Assembly (NCBI RefSeq): GCF_030272615.1
Contig: NC_081414.1
Location: 51,741,136-51,805,135 of the forward strand
Length of the DNA: 64,000 nucleotides
Direction: 5' to 3'
Origin: Cryptomeria japonica
Lineage: Eukaryota > Streptophyta > Pinopsida > Cupressales > Cupressaceae
Below, piece after piece: positions 31,268 to 44,314 of this stretch. The translations under genes and the position numbers were made by a program. Positions within the stretch are counted from its first letter, which is position 1. Each line of letters opens with the position of its first letter. A model generated the notes under the pieces. The model ran no database searches, was not told the DNA's origin, and saw only the letters and a list, made by a program, of their open reading frames with translations.

Positions 31268-31689
31268 TGTTATGTATCAAAGGATATGATATTATATTAT
31301 TTTTAGGTGGATGAAGATGTTGACTTGTAGCACACATACCTTAAAAGTTAGTTATATTGGATCATATGGACAACTTATGTAATTAATTATATTAGGTGAT
31401 GAGTAGTCCTCGGGTAGGTTATTAGGAGGATACCTCCTTGAAGGAGGGGAATATCATTGTAAGGATAATTGTTGATTATACTATTGTATTTGGGACCACC
31501 TGGAGGTATAACATGATGACTTCTTCCATAAGGAATATTGTTTGGTGTTACCTTACTTGAAGGGTTTATTCTATTTTTTTTTTATGTATTGCATATTAAT
31601 GCATTTTGTCCCACACAAATCTCCTTTGTTTCATGATATATATCTTCTACATTATATTCTTTCTATTATTATATGTCTGGATCGTATCA
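31268..31689 (+). repeat. 3' LTR of small element
   Basis: The downstream repeat keeps blocks such as GGATATGATATTATA and AATATCATTGTAAGGATA, and is followed by the target duplication CCTTG. Confidence 0.8.
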
Positions 31690-31694
31690 CCTTG

Positions 31695-33840
31695 CCTTTG
31701 ACAAAAGTAGTTTCATTGCATAACCATTTCTTCCTCATAAAATATTGAATAAATTTTACTTGTAATGTTATAAAATCTTTCCATTTTATAATTAAAGGAA
31801 ACTTTTGAGATTCTAGGATAAGGCATTAATGTTTTACCAAGTTAACATGTTGCTAGGTTGGTTTAGTCTTGCAATAATTTTTATGAGGAATTACTTTTTG
31901 AAGGATAAAGTAGACCTCCATCTAAGAAACCCATTGATCAAGATTTTTAGCACCACCTTTCCCATCATATGTTTGCATGTCTAACCTAGCTTTAGCTTTG
32001 AAGAATCCTCTATAGAATATTTCTCCTAATTCAAAGTCAATCTTCTCTAGTTCCTTCTCTTGTTAATGAATCATTGAAATTCCTAGCTTCTCTATCTAGA
32101 CTAACATGATGCTCTCAAGATCATTAATATTTGTATCTAATCTTAATATACGTGCAACATAATCCTCTAGTTTTGAAATATATCTCCATGTCTTCTTCAT
32201 TTGTTGCCATTGAGTTTGACTATTTTGTCCATTTTTTGTGCCACTATTAGATTCATAAGGTATCAAATTTCTAGTTCCAATTAACCTTGTGGATAACACA
32301 ACTTGTTCAAAAATCCTATTTTTAGATCTTTGATGTTTCTTTGATCCAATTGATTTGTAAATATTAAGAAAATAGTTTCCTTGAACTCACCAAAAATATG
32401 TCAAGTTGTCGAATTAGCAAACAACATTTAAAACATAACATAATGTCAATGAAATAGAAATATGAAAAAATAGCGCACTTGCAAGAAAAAAAATGTATAA
32501 GGATTGACACATGGAGATTAAGGGTAAAAACTAGAATGTGCACAAGCATTTTTTCACCATTCCCCTATCCCATCCATTCATAAAAGTGTTAGAAAACCAA
32601 AGTGGTTAATTGGAGCCATTACGATAATATGAAACTCCTTCACACCTAATGTATAACCCTATAACTCAGATACTCTATCAAGTCTCTACTTACAACCTTA
32701 CAAGGAACATGAAAATTGAAGATTCCAACATGATTCAACTTGATGATCTTTAATTTACCTATTATATGCTACTCCTCTATTCTCGTATGGAAAATAGAAG
32801 AATGAACCTTGACTGAGTCCATTCATGTGCCAAAACCCTTTGTAATCCACTCTCTACTCTCATAGTGATGTTTTTTTATTACTTGTGGCATACCAATAAT
32901 TGTCCATTTGCTATGATAACTCATATTTATTATGATATTTAATGCATTCACTATGGTATTCTATGTATTTGCTATAATAGTGCAGTAAATGACATTGTCA
33001 CCACGTATACAAAACAAAAAAAATTCACTATTCTTGATTTTCTACTTTAAATACAATCTACAACTTGCTATGAAATATGAAGATTCTGAAAAATATTTTC
33101 AATCATCTCAAACACTCCCTTAACCTATTTACAACCTTGTTTGTTACTTTAATTTCCCATCTCCATATTAGTGATCACCTTCTTGATTTAAAAAAAAACA
33201 AATAATCATGTTTTTACATTAATTCCTCATCTCCAAATCACTATTCACCTCTTGATTGAAATAGTTATGTAGTACCCTACTAATTTAGCATGATTAGACT
33301 TGATTTTCATATCAAAACTCTCTTATCCATCCACTAAAAACAAAATCTAAAATGATTTTTAAATCAAAATTGTAAACAAATAGATACAAATCCAACTACC
33401 AAATATTATAGGCAAATATTATTTTAATAACATTTCCAAAACCAAATAATTCATATGACCAAAAGTCATAACAAACAAAAAGTACACCACACAAAAAGAA
33501 TAAATCATATATTATATCTTTATACTTTTTAGCTTTCGCGTGCTTTACAAATCAATTGGTTATGACAATTTTCTTTGGAAGACACGCCACACAATGGACT
33601 AACTAAATTTCAACATTTGAAATTATTTATTCTTCTTTAATAAATAAATAAATAAATAGGGTTGTTGTTTTCCTCCATTGCTATACCACGACTTTTATGA
33701 TTTGGTTATTAATGTGAAAAGGATAGAGATTCCCATTTACATATTATATATTTTTGTTTGACAATGATACTCCATTATATATTTTAGGGTTTCATCTATG
33801 ATAAAAATAATTGAGAATTGATTAGAGGGTTTTGATTACA
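31695..33840. other. AT-rich spacer, nothing recognised
   Basis: No ORF of convincing length, no repeat partner in the window and no structural RNA was recognised. A 67-codon minus-strand frame at 32096-32299 has no motif I know. It could be remnant transposon sequence. Confidence 0.4.
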
Positions 33841-34004
33841 GAAGATTTAGTTTGTCATAAATCTTATGGTGTAGAAGATTTAGCTTGTCATAAATCTTAT
33901 GGCATAGAAGATTTAGCCTGTCACAAATCTTATGGTGTAGAAGCTTTAGATTGTTATAAATCTTATGATGTAGAAGATTTAACCTGTCATAAATCTATGA
34001 AAAG
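33841..34004 (+). repeat. 33-bp minisatellite, five units
   Basis: Five consecutive units start at 33841, 33874, 33907, 33940 and 33973, each close to GAAGATTTAGCTTGTCATAA plus ATCTTATGGTGTA. Because 33 is a multiple of three, the array is open in one frame and would give an 11-residue repeat of the type E-D-L-A-C-H-K-S-Y-G-V. The enclosing frame is only 64 codons and has no other gene features, so I treat it as a minisatellite. Confidence 0.9.
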
Positions 34005-37000
34005 TTCAAAACTATGGATATGTTAAATAATTAAATAGACAATATATCCTTTTATACATATGAGCATAATAGAATATGATACATATTTTTCTTAGAAATG
34101 AGTTCAAGTAAATATAAGAGCACATTAAGTGATTTTTTATCTTTTTAGGAGAGGAGGGCCTCCATATTCTATTTATTCCCCTCACCCACAAATTAGTGAG
34201 CCTTCAATTGTAGTCTTTTGACCTTAGATCTCCTCCCTCTATGCTTACCTAAAGGTTCACAATTTGTATTGGGTTTCTTGCTCTCAATATGTGAAATAGT
34301 TAAAAAAATTGTGCAGACAAGTTGATTTTATTCTTTATCATGACACTTTGGAGAAGCAGTGTCCTACTCCCTGTGATAGAGCCCGATAGGAATGCTCTAG
34401 AAATCCATTATCTAAACCAAGTAATTTATTTTAGTGTCCTGGTAAAAGTGAGGCATTTTACATTATATGCCTCCAAGAGGACTAGAAGGAGGAATACACC
34501 CACAACCCTCCTTCAGGTCTTGAATGGACAAGCATAAAGATGAAATCTCATTTTTCTAAAATAGGCCATAGTTGCACTAGATAAAATCCTTATCAGTGCT
34601 ACTCAATTTCCTAACTTGCCTCTAAATGGGCATAATGATGACACACAACAATAGATGGGGGACATCTTTTATTCGAGTGGCCAAGCTTGTTGTAATAAAG
34701 CACCTATATGACAATCCTTTAAAATTTAGTTAGTGTAACCAAGAGCCTTATGAGAAAAAGAATTGAATGGAATAGAGAATCATCTTAGATATCGATAAAT
34801 ATATAAAATCTCACAAACCATCTCTATGGATCTACCTTCAACCCAAAATCCCTTAAGATCAAAAGAAGATTATAGAAGTGCAACTAGAATAGAACTTTGA
34901 TGATGATATCCAAAGAGTCATGGAAAGACTAACTTTTTTAATAAACGAATGAACCTTGTTTCTCACAAAATCATAGTCCTTGGTAGTTTGCAACTCAAGA
35001 AAAGAAGTAAGCTCCAAAAAGAAAAAAGGCCCTTAGTGAGGTTTTAGGTGGCATCAAGCTAAGAACCATGAGGAACATAGGTCTTGTAAACCCTTTCCTA
35101 GAGCATGCTTTCAAAGAGAGTCATCTGGACAAAATAACCAAATAAAACTAAACATTTCTAAGCAATTATAAGCACTACTAAAATTTGAAATAAACATAAT
35201 CACATCAACTAGTGTCTCATAATATAGCCCTTGAAAGGCTTTTGGAATGAACTTCTAAGAACACTATTTAGGGAAGGCCATTCAACTATACTTTAAAAGC
35301 AACAACAGTAACATCAACTATTGAGATGTAAAGATTTGAACCCATTTAAATTAAAACAATCATCCAAAAGTGAGGATAACACAAACTCCCTATAATAAAT
35401 ACAAGAGGATAGACTGCTTCTTCTCAATAGAAACAATGATATAAAATATGACAGATGATAAACACATACAAACCAAACACTAAACCCTAACAAAACCCTC
35501 TATACATATGGGTGGTTTTACTTTAAACCATATGTATATTTTGTAGAAGCTTGAATAATATTTATTTTTTGACTCCACTCCACCCTTGATAATCTCTGGG
35601 GAAACCTCATGATCAAGATCCTCCTCCTTTACCTGATATAGTCATGGTTGCATAATTATATATCACGGGTAAAGCCCTTTTGTTTATTAAAGTTGGACTT
35701 GTGGGCGTGTCTTTTCACCATCCTTTTTTTGTGAATATATTCCTATTTTTTAATACTAATGCAAAGTTAAATAGGTTATATTCATAAAAATAAATAAAAA
35801 AACACCTACTTCAGAAGAGACTCGTGAAGAGGAGGGAAGTCTCACCAATTGGGACTCTTTTGATGACTCTACCCTCAGAGATGTCTAGGAAAAGTTTGAT
35901 GATAAAGATCTTCCTTCTGCTAAGATTGATTTTGCTACCTTTTTTTTAAAGGTCTGGGAAACTTTTTAACATGGCCGGTAACATTTGCTCGACATGCCCT
36001 CTAGTAGCACACGAAATGCTTTTGACCTGAAGCTATGAACCAACGAGGTCACAAACGGAAGATCTCATCCTCAATGATCAATGCAAAGGTTCAAACCCAG
36101 GAACACATCAGATTGGAGAAGGCACAAGCCTATGACCACAACGACTCAACATGAATTTGAACCCTGATGATGAACAACACCGTATAACCAACACATTATG
36201 ACATGAACCCATTGATTTTCCTACTTAATGTTCACTAACTTTTTTTTTTTTTTGTCTTTTATTTTAGAATTTATCCCACCATGACTTCAAGATGTACCTT
36301 CCCCACCATCTTCTTTATAGATTATGTACTATCATCGTTTAATAGAAAGAAAATGAAAGAATTGCACTTAGTGATCCAAAATCAACGACAGGGAAAGAAA
36401 TGATTGGATCAGCCAATGCAAACAAATATTAGCTATGAAATGGTGAAATTTCTTTCATTATCTGTCCATATTTTGTGTTTGATGGAATTTTGAAAAGATG
36501 GTTTGATTGGGTAGGCGAAAAAAGATGTGTCTCATCCCACATTAACAATTGTCAAGATCAGATCGTAACAAAAACGAAACCGGTTGTAAAAGCCCATATA
36601 TTCTTCAGATCCTGTCATTTCAGAGAATCATTTGATTGCTCATTATTACTACTTTTTTCTTCATGTCCACCAAAATCCAAATCCAAGGCAGGCCACATAA
36701 TAAGTCTCGTATTTGACCAAAAAATATGGATTTATTGTGGCCAAAATTTGTTTGAATGATGATATTGTAGGTAGTATATAATTTATTCATTCAGATTAAG
36801 AATTATTGTTGTCATTAATAATCCAAGATATGCAGCTTCCAGGCACCTTCATATGAACGTGGAGGTGCTCCTGGCTCATCTCACAAGATCTCTTATTCGA
36901 AGACATACTAGGGTTTCAAAAATCTATACATGGAAAGTGGTATCAAGTACTCTATTGGATTTTGTGATGAACAAAATCAACTTAGGATATTTTTGAAAAA

Positions 37001-38194
37001 ATCAAATTAAAGATTGTTTCATAGCAATGTTATTTTCAAGTTTTTTTTTTTTGTGTTTTGAGATGGAAAAAAGAGTTGCTTGGTGTTCGTCTCCCTAATA
37101 ATGTGACTATTGATTCACTGAGACAATTTGTTTTTCTTAATATATGGAAATGCAGGTATATGTCGGTGTTTTCAAATCAACTAGTTCATCAGGAAGCACT
37201 AATTTTAAAGTTTTACTCTGACACCTTGTTTCAAATTGCCTCTCTTTGTTGTTAACTGTAGGGGGTCTCTAAGAACAATAGCAAGATAAGGTATAATTTG
37301 GACTACGCCAAGTTTCAAATTCTTCAGTACAAGAAAAATGAGATCACTTGTTCAAGGCAACTTCAAAGGCTGCTTCAAAGACCATTCAAATTCAATGTAT
37401 AGTTGTTATTTCATGTCATCCTTTGACTGGTTGTCTCGATAGTTTTTTGTATTGTTGTTTATTGTATTTCATAGACTTGTCAAAGTCATTGAATTGTCTA
37501 TTTACACAAATTTATGTTTGGAAACCTTGATGGTATGAAGTGTAATTACATATGGTTATAAATGAGTTGTTTCGACAATTCCTCATTTTCTATTCTTTAA
37601 TGTAATTTTTTTCCCTTACATTGATTCAATATAAAAAAATTCGAATAATGTTTTTTTAATTGAATAAAAGTTGTTAATACAAGGAAATAATAGCAGTCCA
37701 AGAAAGAGGGATTGCAAGAATAAAGAAACTAGAAGCAACATACATTAAAATGTTTTGATCATGTTTTGGGTTGTTTTGGGTATTGGGTTGCATAAGAATG
37801 TAGTTGCTAATTCTGTGAGGCAAGTAGATGTTTGGTTATGTTTTATAATCACATTATGCATCAAGAAGTATATATACTACAATTTTTGTGTTTTCAGCTA
37901 AAGAAGGATGATTTTGAATGAATTTCTTCTATTGCATGAGGAGGATGCTATTTCCATATGTAAACTTTGTTTGAGATATTATCTTATTATGTTCAAGTAA
38001 AGAATAATGTTATTATGTATTAATAAGAAAATGAGCTTGTCTTAGCAACAATGCTTGATAAAGTACAAATAGGAAAGTACCATTGAGTACTACTTTCCTC
38101 TGGTTCGCTATATAAAAAAGGGTAGAGACAAAAGTCATAACGCCACTGGTATTAGCCTTTGTCATTCTTGTCAATCTGAAAAGGATTTTATATT
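34005..38194. other. AT-rich spacer, nothing clearly recognised
   Basis: About 4.2 kb without a recognisable gene. The longest plus-strand frame (36475-36759, 94 codons) shows no known motif. TGGTATCAAGTAC near 36940 faintly resembles a primer-binding site following CTATACA, and a stem-like sequence lies near 36840-36875, but no paired LTR was found. It is probably very old transposon-derived sequence. Confidence 0.4.
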
Positions 38195-38199
38195 CTAAG

Positions 38200-39392
38200 T
38201 GTAGCATCCTAAATCGTACTCCCTTACAATTTTGTCCTCATTTGGGCCCTCACCTTGGCGTTTGTGTCTCAAGGCCTGATTGGAGCCTTGATTCTGCTCA
38301 CACCATACAAATTCTTCACTATTTTTAACTTGCACTTCATTTGCCCTTTGTTTCTTGGTTCTTGATTGGTCAGGAACAGGGTACTGGTGCCCTAGTCCTT
38401 AGGGACCTGAGCGCCCAACACCCTAGTCCTCCCAATCAGGATGCATTTTTGGGCCCCTTAACGGTCGCATCATTTTAGTTGGGACCTAGATCTTGTGTCA
38501 ACTCATGTCAAAAAGTTAAGTTATTTTTTGATGGGCAAGTATAAAAGGAGGTCTACCTCTCTCATTTTGATATATCTGGAAAAAGAAATCACACATCTAT
38601 CAAGCAATCAAGCATTCAAATTCAAGTGAGCAAGCGATCAGTCTTCCTTCAAGCATTGGAGCAGAAGTAAGGTCAATTTTCAAACATTGGAGTTGGCATT
38701 CATGTTCTATGTTTATGAAGACTTCATGAAACCCTAATTCCTTGTGGAGATAAATAAAACTCCATTAAAAGGTATATCATTAATGTTTTCAGTTATTATT
38801 CAACATCTCCCTCAAAAGGATAACATTTCCATTATTGTAATTCAACTACATTTCATTTCTATTTCATGGTTAAATCAAAAACTCGGGTTTGACCTAAGGA
38901 GAACCCCTATTCCTAGTCCATTTCCCTTCTCTAGTGTGCGCAGGAATAGGTACGAAGCTGCGATCTTCACAATTGGCTTTATTTACAGTGACGAGCAAAT
39001 TCTCCCTTGGACGATGAAAAGTGCAAAGGACTGGTGCGACGAGCATACCGGTCTTGACATTTCAAGAGCTCCTTTTGGGAATAGATTTGAATACACTTAC
39101 ATTGCTCATATCTAAGTTTGTGGCTTGATTTGATGAATGTAGCTCATTGTTTATGTGCTTTTACTTCAGTTTCAACACATTTACCCTAATTTCAACATTT
39201 TCACAATTCAACTTAAAAGAGGGCAATCAATTCAAACCTAGTAAATCCAATATAATTATCAGCCCTATCCTTGTTTATTTGTGGTTAGCTCTATTGGGTT
39301 TACCCCTCTTTTAATGTAATGGTCCCTAAGTCTAAATATTAGTGGTTATCATATATCTAATTGTGGAAACCCTAATTTTTCACCCCATTACA
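38200..39392 (+). repeat. Gypsy 5' LTR
   Basis: The LTR is 1193 bp. A TATAAAAG box lies at 38540-38547, giving a likely transcription start near 38575. The block around 38965-39100 is also recognisable in the fragment at 17566-17811. Confidence 0.9.
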
Positions 39393-39914
39393 TTTTGGTG
39401 AACCTGACATCTTACACTTTATTTCCTGATTTATGTTCTCAGATTTGAGTATTTATGCATTTTAAATTCAAATTTACATTTGCAAGTTTAATTTTTCATT
39501 GAATTTAAAAAATTTAGAGGTTAAATTCACAAAAAACCTAATTTTTAATTCTAAAATTGAGCTTGTGGGTTGTCTAGTTTGAATTTATTATTCCAGATCT
39601 GATTATTCATTTAATTTAAAATTCAAAATTTTCCTCCTAGATCTCATTTTCAAATTGAATTACATAAATTTAGTGGTTGAGTTTACAAAAACCCTAATTT
39701 ATAATTCTAAAATTTATCATGTGGATTGCATAATTTTTCAAATCAATTTTTAGATTTGATCTTTATGAATGTTATGCTATGATCTAGATGCATTTATCTT
39801 TCAAATTCACAAATCAAATTGATTAATTCATTGGTTAATTAATCATTTTTAACAAAATTTTGTATTTCTTAATCATAATTTTTAAATTCAAATTCAAATT
39901 TCCCTCCTTGGTTC

Positions 39915-42900
39915 ATGAGTTTTACTACCATTAGTCCTACCTATAATATTCTTGTGAGAAGCAGTTGTAGAATTAAGGCTTCCCAAGGTTTAATTGTGAA
40001 GGATATGGAGCCTAATTTGGATAACTTGTTTCATGAGAATGTTGGTGGTTCTTCTATTCCAACAATTGATATTATTTATCCCCATTCTTTACATAATTAT
40101 CATGATGAGGGTGAATCACTGACTAGGGTTTCCATTGACCAATTGGAGAATATTGACAATAAATTTGAAATTATTCAACAATGGATGAGTGAACAATACC
40201 TAGAAAGTGAGTCTATCCCATTGATTGAAGGATTAAAAATAATGGCTCAAAGTGATAAATTTGGTGTTGATTTGTTGCATGGCCTTGCTCATATTGTTGA
40301 CACTAATATCATGCCTATGAAAAGTTGTGTTGAAGTCCTTGGTTTGTTGGAAATGTGAAGGAATTGATTATGTGTTGCATTTATGTTTTGTCATTGATGT
40401 CAACACTAGCAGTTATGGTTGTTTACCAACTTCCAGTAGAAGGATTGGATTGGGAAGATTATCAATTGATTGCCATACGTATAATCTGAATGATGGAATA
40501 AGTTTGTATGAATGGTTCATATGCTTCTGGAGTATGTTTCAGTTAGTTGGTATTGACTTAATGATCAGATGCTATCTTATGTTCTAGTAAGCCTTCTTTG
40601 TAGTTCCGATAAGGGTTTCACCGACAAAGCTTTATTCAAGATCTTTGATGTAATGCATAAGTAGTGTTGGTGCAACTTCTAGAAGGGATTCATGATGCTG
40701 ATGGTGATTGTGTTTGTGTTTGTGCCTTGACTGATTGGTGTCATTGCTTTGGCATGTGTGGATCTAATTTAGGTTTGGTGCTATCTAGGTTATGGATCGG
40801 TTTCATGAAACGTGTTGGTGGATCCTTTTGAGGTGCTTCCAGGATGTTTTTATTGATTGGATGATATTTGTTTGGCCTTAGGCCGACATGTTTTATGATT
40901 TTATTTATGGATTATGTAATGGATCTATTGAATTATCATTTGGGTGGACGACCTAATTGGTTAGGTCTTGGGTTGGTATAAAAGTGATGTGAGATCTCAT
41001 TGTAGATCATATATATATAGGCAAGGAACAAATAATGTAAAATCATTTTGTGCAGAGGGTTTGGTTGATCATAGGTGATCGAGTTGGGTTTATGTAAGAG
41101 GTTTTAGACCTCTGGTATTGAGCCTAACCAGAAGTGTACTCAGGCATAGGAGATGCTATACTTGAAGTTTAATCTTCATTCCGAATTGTAGTCCATTATT
41201 TTCTATAGTCAATGAGGCTCCTTTTGTGATGAGCAGTGCATTCTAGGTTGTTGGCCTTCCTGCATGTGCAGGCCCCTTATTATAATATTTATTCATTTGA
41301 TCAGTGGATAGATATTGTGGGTCTCCAATCCCACTGTGGTTTTTCCTCTTTGAGGTTTTCCACGTATAAATCTATGGTTTTATGGTGTTCATCTTTGTGG
41401 TTGCATTGTTGCTTATTGTTATATGCTTTTATGTTTACCAGTTGTTGAGTTGTTGTATTAACAAGGTTAAATTTCTCCATTCCGATAGAACACTGATTCA
41501 CCCCCCACTCTCAATGTTCTTGGATTCCAATAGGTTACACTAAAGCACCTAGTCAAGTTAATCATTATATTCCTATGGCTACATCTATGCCTAGTGTTCC
41601 TACTTTCACATTTAGTATCATGGCTACTTCCATACAAAATTTCAATCCTATATAGGTTAGTCAAGGGGCAATATTAATAATCAAAATTCTTTCATACCTC
41701 CTTCCACGAGTCTTCCATTTGTGACCCAATCACCTCCCATACCTACCTATCATAGTGTTCCACCTCCTTATTCTTAACCTCCTCCTTCATTTAACAATGT
41801 TACTCATCCATCCCAATCCAACATGTCTAATTTCAACCCATCAATCGAAGAAACGATTAATATCCTATCTCAAACCATGTCATCCTTACAACCAAAAATA
41901 GCTTCCATGAACCAATCAAAGTTTAATGTGCCCACATTTGATGTAGCGAGACCATTATCTAATGATATTGTTCGTGGTGTCTCCCCTAAACATGTGAAAG
42001 TCCCTCAATTGGAGCTTTATAATGGAAAAGGTGATCCATTGACTCATGTGAAAACATTACAAACTTTGTGTAGTGATTTTTCTCATGATCAAACTTTTGG
42101 ATAAATTGTTTACTAGAACATTTAGAGATAAACATTTGCAATGGTATTGTTCTTTGCCTCCTTATTGTATTACATCATTTCAACAATTGGCTAATTATTT
42201 CATTCAATAATTTTATAATAATAATGGTCCTAAGATTACTTTGACTAATTTGATTCATTGTAAGCAAGGTGTTAAAGAAAAAGTGACTAATTTTATTGGT
42301 AGATATAGATATTCATATTCTCAAATTTCTTATCCTATGCCTGATCATGATGTTCAAAGAATTTTTATTTCTAAGTTGCAAAAATACATTAGGGATAAGA
42401 TTCTCTATTCTGAGTTTACTTCCTTTACGTAGTTGTGCATGGTGCTTCATAACTATCAGCTTCAAGTGAGTCAATTTGAACAATCTCCTTCAATGACTTC
42501 GGTTGATAAGAATGAAAGTGATCAACAACCTTTTGCGAAGTTTAAACCGAACACATGATTCATCAAGCTTAATGAGAACAACAATACAACATGTGTGTCT
42601 CCTTTATCCAAGTATTTTAGAAAAGAATTTACTCCTCTTTCTAAATATTTGCATAACATTATCACACAATTGTTGAATAAATATGTGTTGAAACTTCCTC
42701 CCATCAAACGAATTGACACATCCAAACTTTTTCCACCTTATCATGATTCTAAATCTTTTTTCCAATATCATTGTCAACTTGGTCATGACATTGAAAAGTG
42801 TTATTTCTTAAGGAGTAGAATTCAAGACCTTATTGATAACAATACCATATCTATAGCTGGTGTGAATGACAAGGGAAATAAATTTGTAGCTCCTCCTAAT

Positions 42901-43113
42901 CAAAATCTTCAAATCTTTACTAATCCTTTTCCTTCCCATTCTACTAATGTGGTCGAGTGTGATCATCTTGCAGTTTCTCTTGATGACCTTGGCCTTGAGT
43001 CTAATAATGTCGTGAATCTTATTGATAAACCTGCACCTCCTAAGGACCTATGCATTACCATTTATCCTAGTGAGACTATTGAAGCACCTAATGCCCATTA
43101 TATATTACTATGA
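39915..43113 (+). pseudogene. Tat-like gypsy gag, broken
   Basis: Fragments at 39915-40345 and, after the inserted LTR, 41537-43113 together form a gag. There is an N-terminal region without known motifs. A P-Q-L-E-L-Y-N-G-K-G-D-P core (42003-42040) is the usual start of the retrotransposon gag domain. A knuckle-like segment (F-x2-H-x4-H-x4-C near 42765-42810) has the first Cys replaced by Phe and is followed by R-I-Q-D-L-I-D. Stops and shifts occur near 42102, 42430 and 42560. Related gags normally use C-x2-H-x4-H-x4-C. Confidence 0.8.
40346..41531 (+). mobile_element. Solo copia-type LTR inside gypsy gag
   Basis: This 1186-bp sequence starts TGTTGG, like the other copia LTRs here, and has a TATAAAAG box at 40977-40984. 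Near its end it carries GATTCACCCCCC, the mark shared with the LTRs at 21426 and 49945. It is flanked by TGGTT (40341-40345) and AGGTT (41532-41536), a duplication with one mismatch. Removing it with one duplication copy restores the gag reading frame, which confirms the borders. No internal region is present. Confidence 0.82.
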
Positions 43114-43139
43114 AGATCAAAGACATATTCTCATGAGGG

Positions 43140-43772
43140 GTGCTCATTGATCTAATGTGTGTGGTGAATATGATAACTAAAGAATATCTTTATACTTTAC
43201 AATTATATCAAGTAACATATGATAAATCTGATGTGGTGATTAAGATCTTTGATGGTTTCTCTTGTCCCGCTATTGGTTATATTACTCTTCTCGTTGAGGT
43301 TAGTACTAAGTGCTTAGATGTAATATTTGCTATCATTCCTACATCAGATGAATTTTGTGTGAAGTTGGGACATCCTTGGCTCTCTTCCATGAAAGTGATC
43401 CGTTCTACTATTCATAAGTGTTTAAAATACCCTCTTAATGACAGTATCATAACAATTAATCATAGCATGTACCAACCCACAATGAGGCATGTCGATATTA
43501 ATCTTGATTACCTTTGGTCTAAACAATTTGAACCTATTAAACCTAGAAGTGGGGCTCTTTTTCAATCTTATCAAAAGTGGAAGAATGATATAGTCCTATC
43601 CTTGAGTAAGCCTAGAGATCCTAGACCTATTCCTCTCCTCATGATGGACCCGTCTCCTTCCTACACCTTCTATTTCTCCTTTATATGTTGTAGCCTACAT
43701 CTTACAAAGGGAAGCACCCGACATCTCCTATCTTTCAACCTAGTAGACCCTCTCCCATTCCTCCTTCTTTAA
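43140..43772 (+). pseudogene. Gypsy protease-like segment
   Basis: This piece of about 210 residues starts L-I-D-L-M-C-V-V-N-M-I, the position where Tat/Ogre-type proteases have a D-G-S-x-x-N motif, so the active-site Gly and Ser are gone. Further on, G-H-P-W-L-S-S and L-K-Y-P-L-N match the conserved end of that protease region. It lies directly downstream of gag. Confidence 0.65.
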
Positions 43773-44002
43773 AATAAGAGAATAAGCCTATGTCTATTGA
43801 CCCTAAAACTTCACAACCCTCAGCTACAACTAAATGAAACCATTGTGCAAGATAATGCTGATAGAGACATCATGCTAAGGCTTGTGAAATTGCTTCTCAA
43901 CCCATTTCCTCCCCAAAGACTCCAAATGTTGATATGATCCCATTTGTCTAGCCTTTTCCTAACCCTAGGGAGGAAGTTCAACCTAAATCTCCAAGATTAA
44001 AA

Positions 44003-44314
44003 ATGCTTAATAAAAATGATGGTTCATGTGCTATTCCTATTAAAGATCCTATTTTTATTAATCTTGATGAAGAGATGGATGAAAATGGTGTTCATGATAA
44101 CAATGTTGATTCAAGTGATGAATATGAATATGTTGATGTTGACAATGATTTATCTAAACAATTCTTAGAAGCATTGGTCCTAGATCCTACTAATAGAGAA
44201 AGTAATCCATCATTAGAGCACATACCTTGTTTGGAACTTGTGGTAGCTCCATCTACCATGCTCGAAGTTGCTCCTCTTGCATCTTGTCCACCTTCCCAAA
44301 ACAATGTTGAGTGA
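44003..44314 (+). pseudogene. Acidic segment after protease
   Basis: A 103-codon frame rich in Asp and Glu (runs near 44090-44160). I do not recognise its family. It is the last coding-like sequence of the 38.2-kb element, in the place where RT would begin in an autonomous relative. The stretch 44315-45116 after it holds no frame of note and leads into the polypurine tract. Confidence 0.4.

Larger units (their letters stand above)
29156..31689 (+). mobile_element. Small LTR element with no coding capacity
   Basis: Direct repeats at 29156-29569 (414 bp) and 31268-31689 (422 bp) both start TGTT and end TATCA. The element is flanked by CCTTG (29151-29155 and 31690-31694). The internal region is about 1.7 kb and AT-rich, without a long ORF. 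A primer-site-like GTGGTAGCAAAC follows the first LTR, a damaged version of the iMet site, so the orientation is plus. It appears to be an old non-autonomous element of the TRIM/LARD kind or a strongly decayed one. Confidence 0.8.

Noticed and set aside
33841-34004. Minisatellite considered as a CRISPR-like array
   Set aside because: Units are contiguous with no spacers, and the context is a plant nuclear genome.
36085-36105. GGTTCAAACCC resembling a tRNA-type B box, possible SINE
   Set aside because: No convincing A box at the right distance, no poly-A or target duplication, and no second copy in the window.
36920-36955. TGGTATCAAGTAC after CTATACA as a primer-binding site of a further LTR element
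   Set aside because: Only eight bases match the iMet site, and no paired LTR or tract was found around it.
38744-39115. 123-codon frame in the gypsy LTR, similar to frames at 17566-17811
   Set aside because: Similarity is at the nucleotide level and follows the LTR alignment. The third copy in the 3' LTR does not keep the frame.
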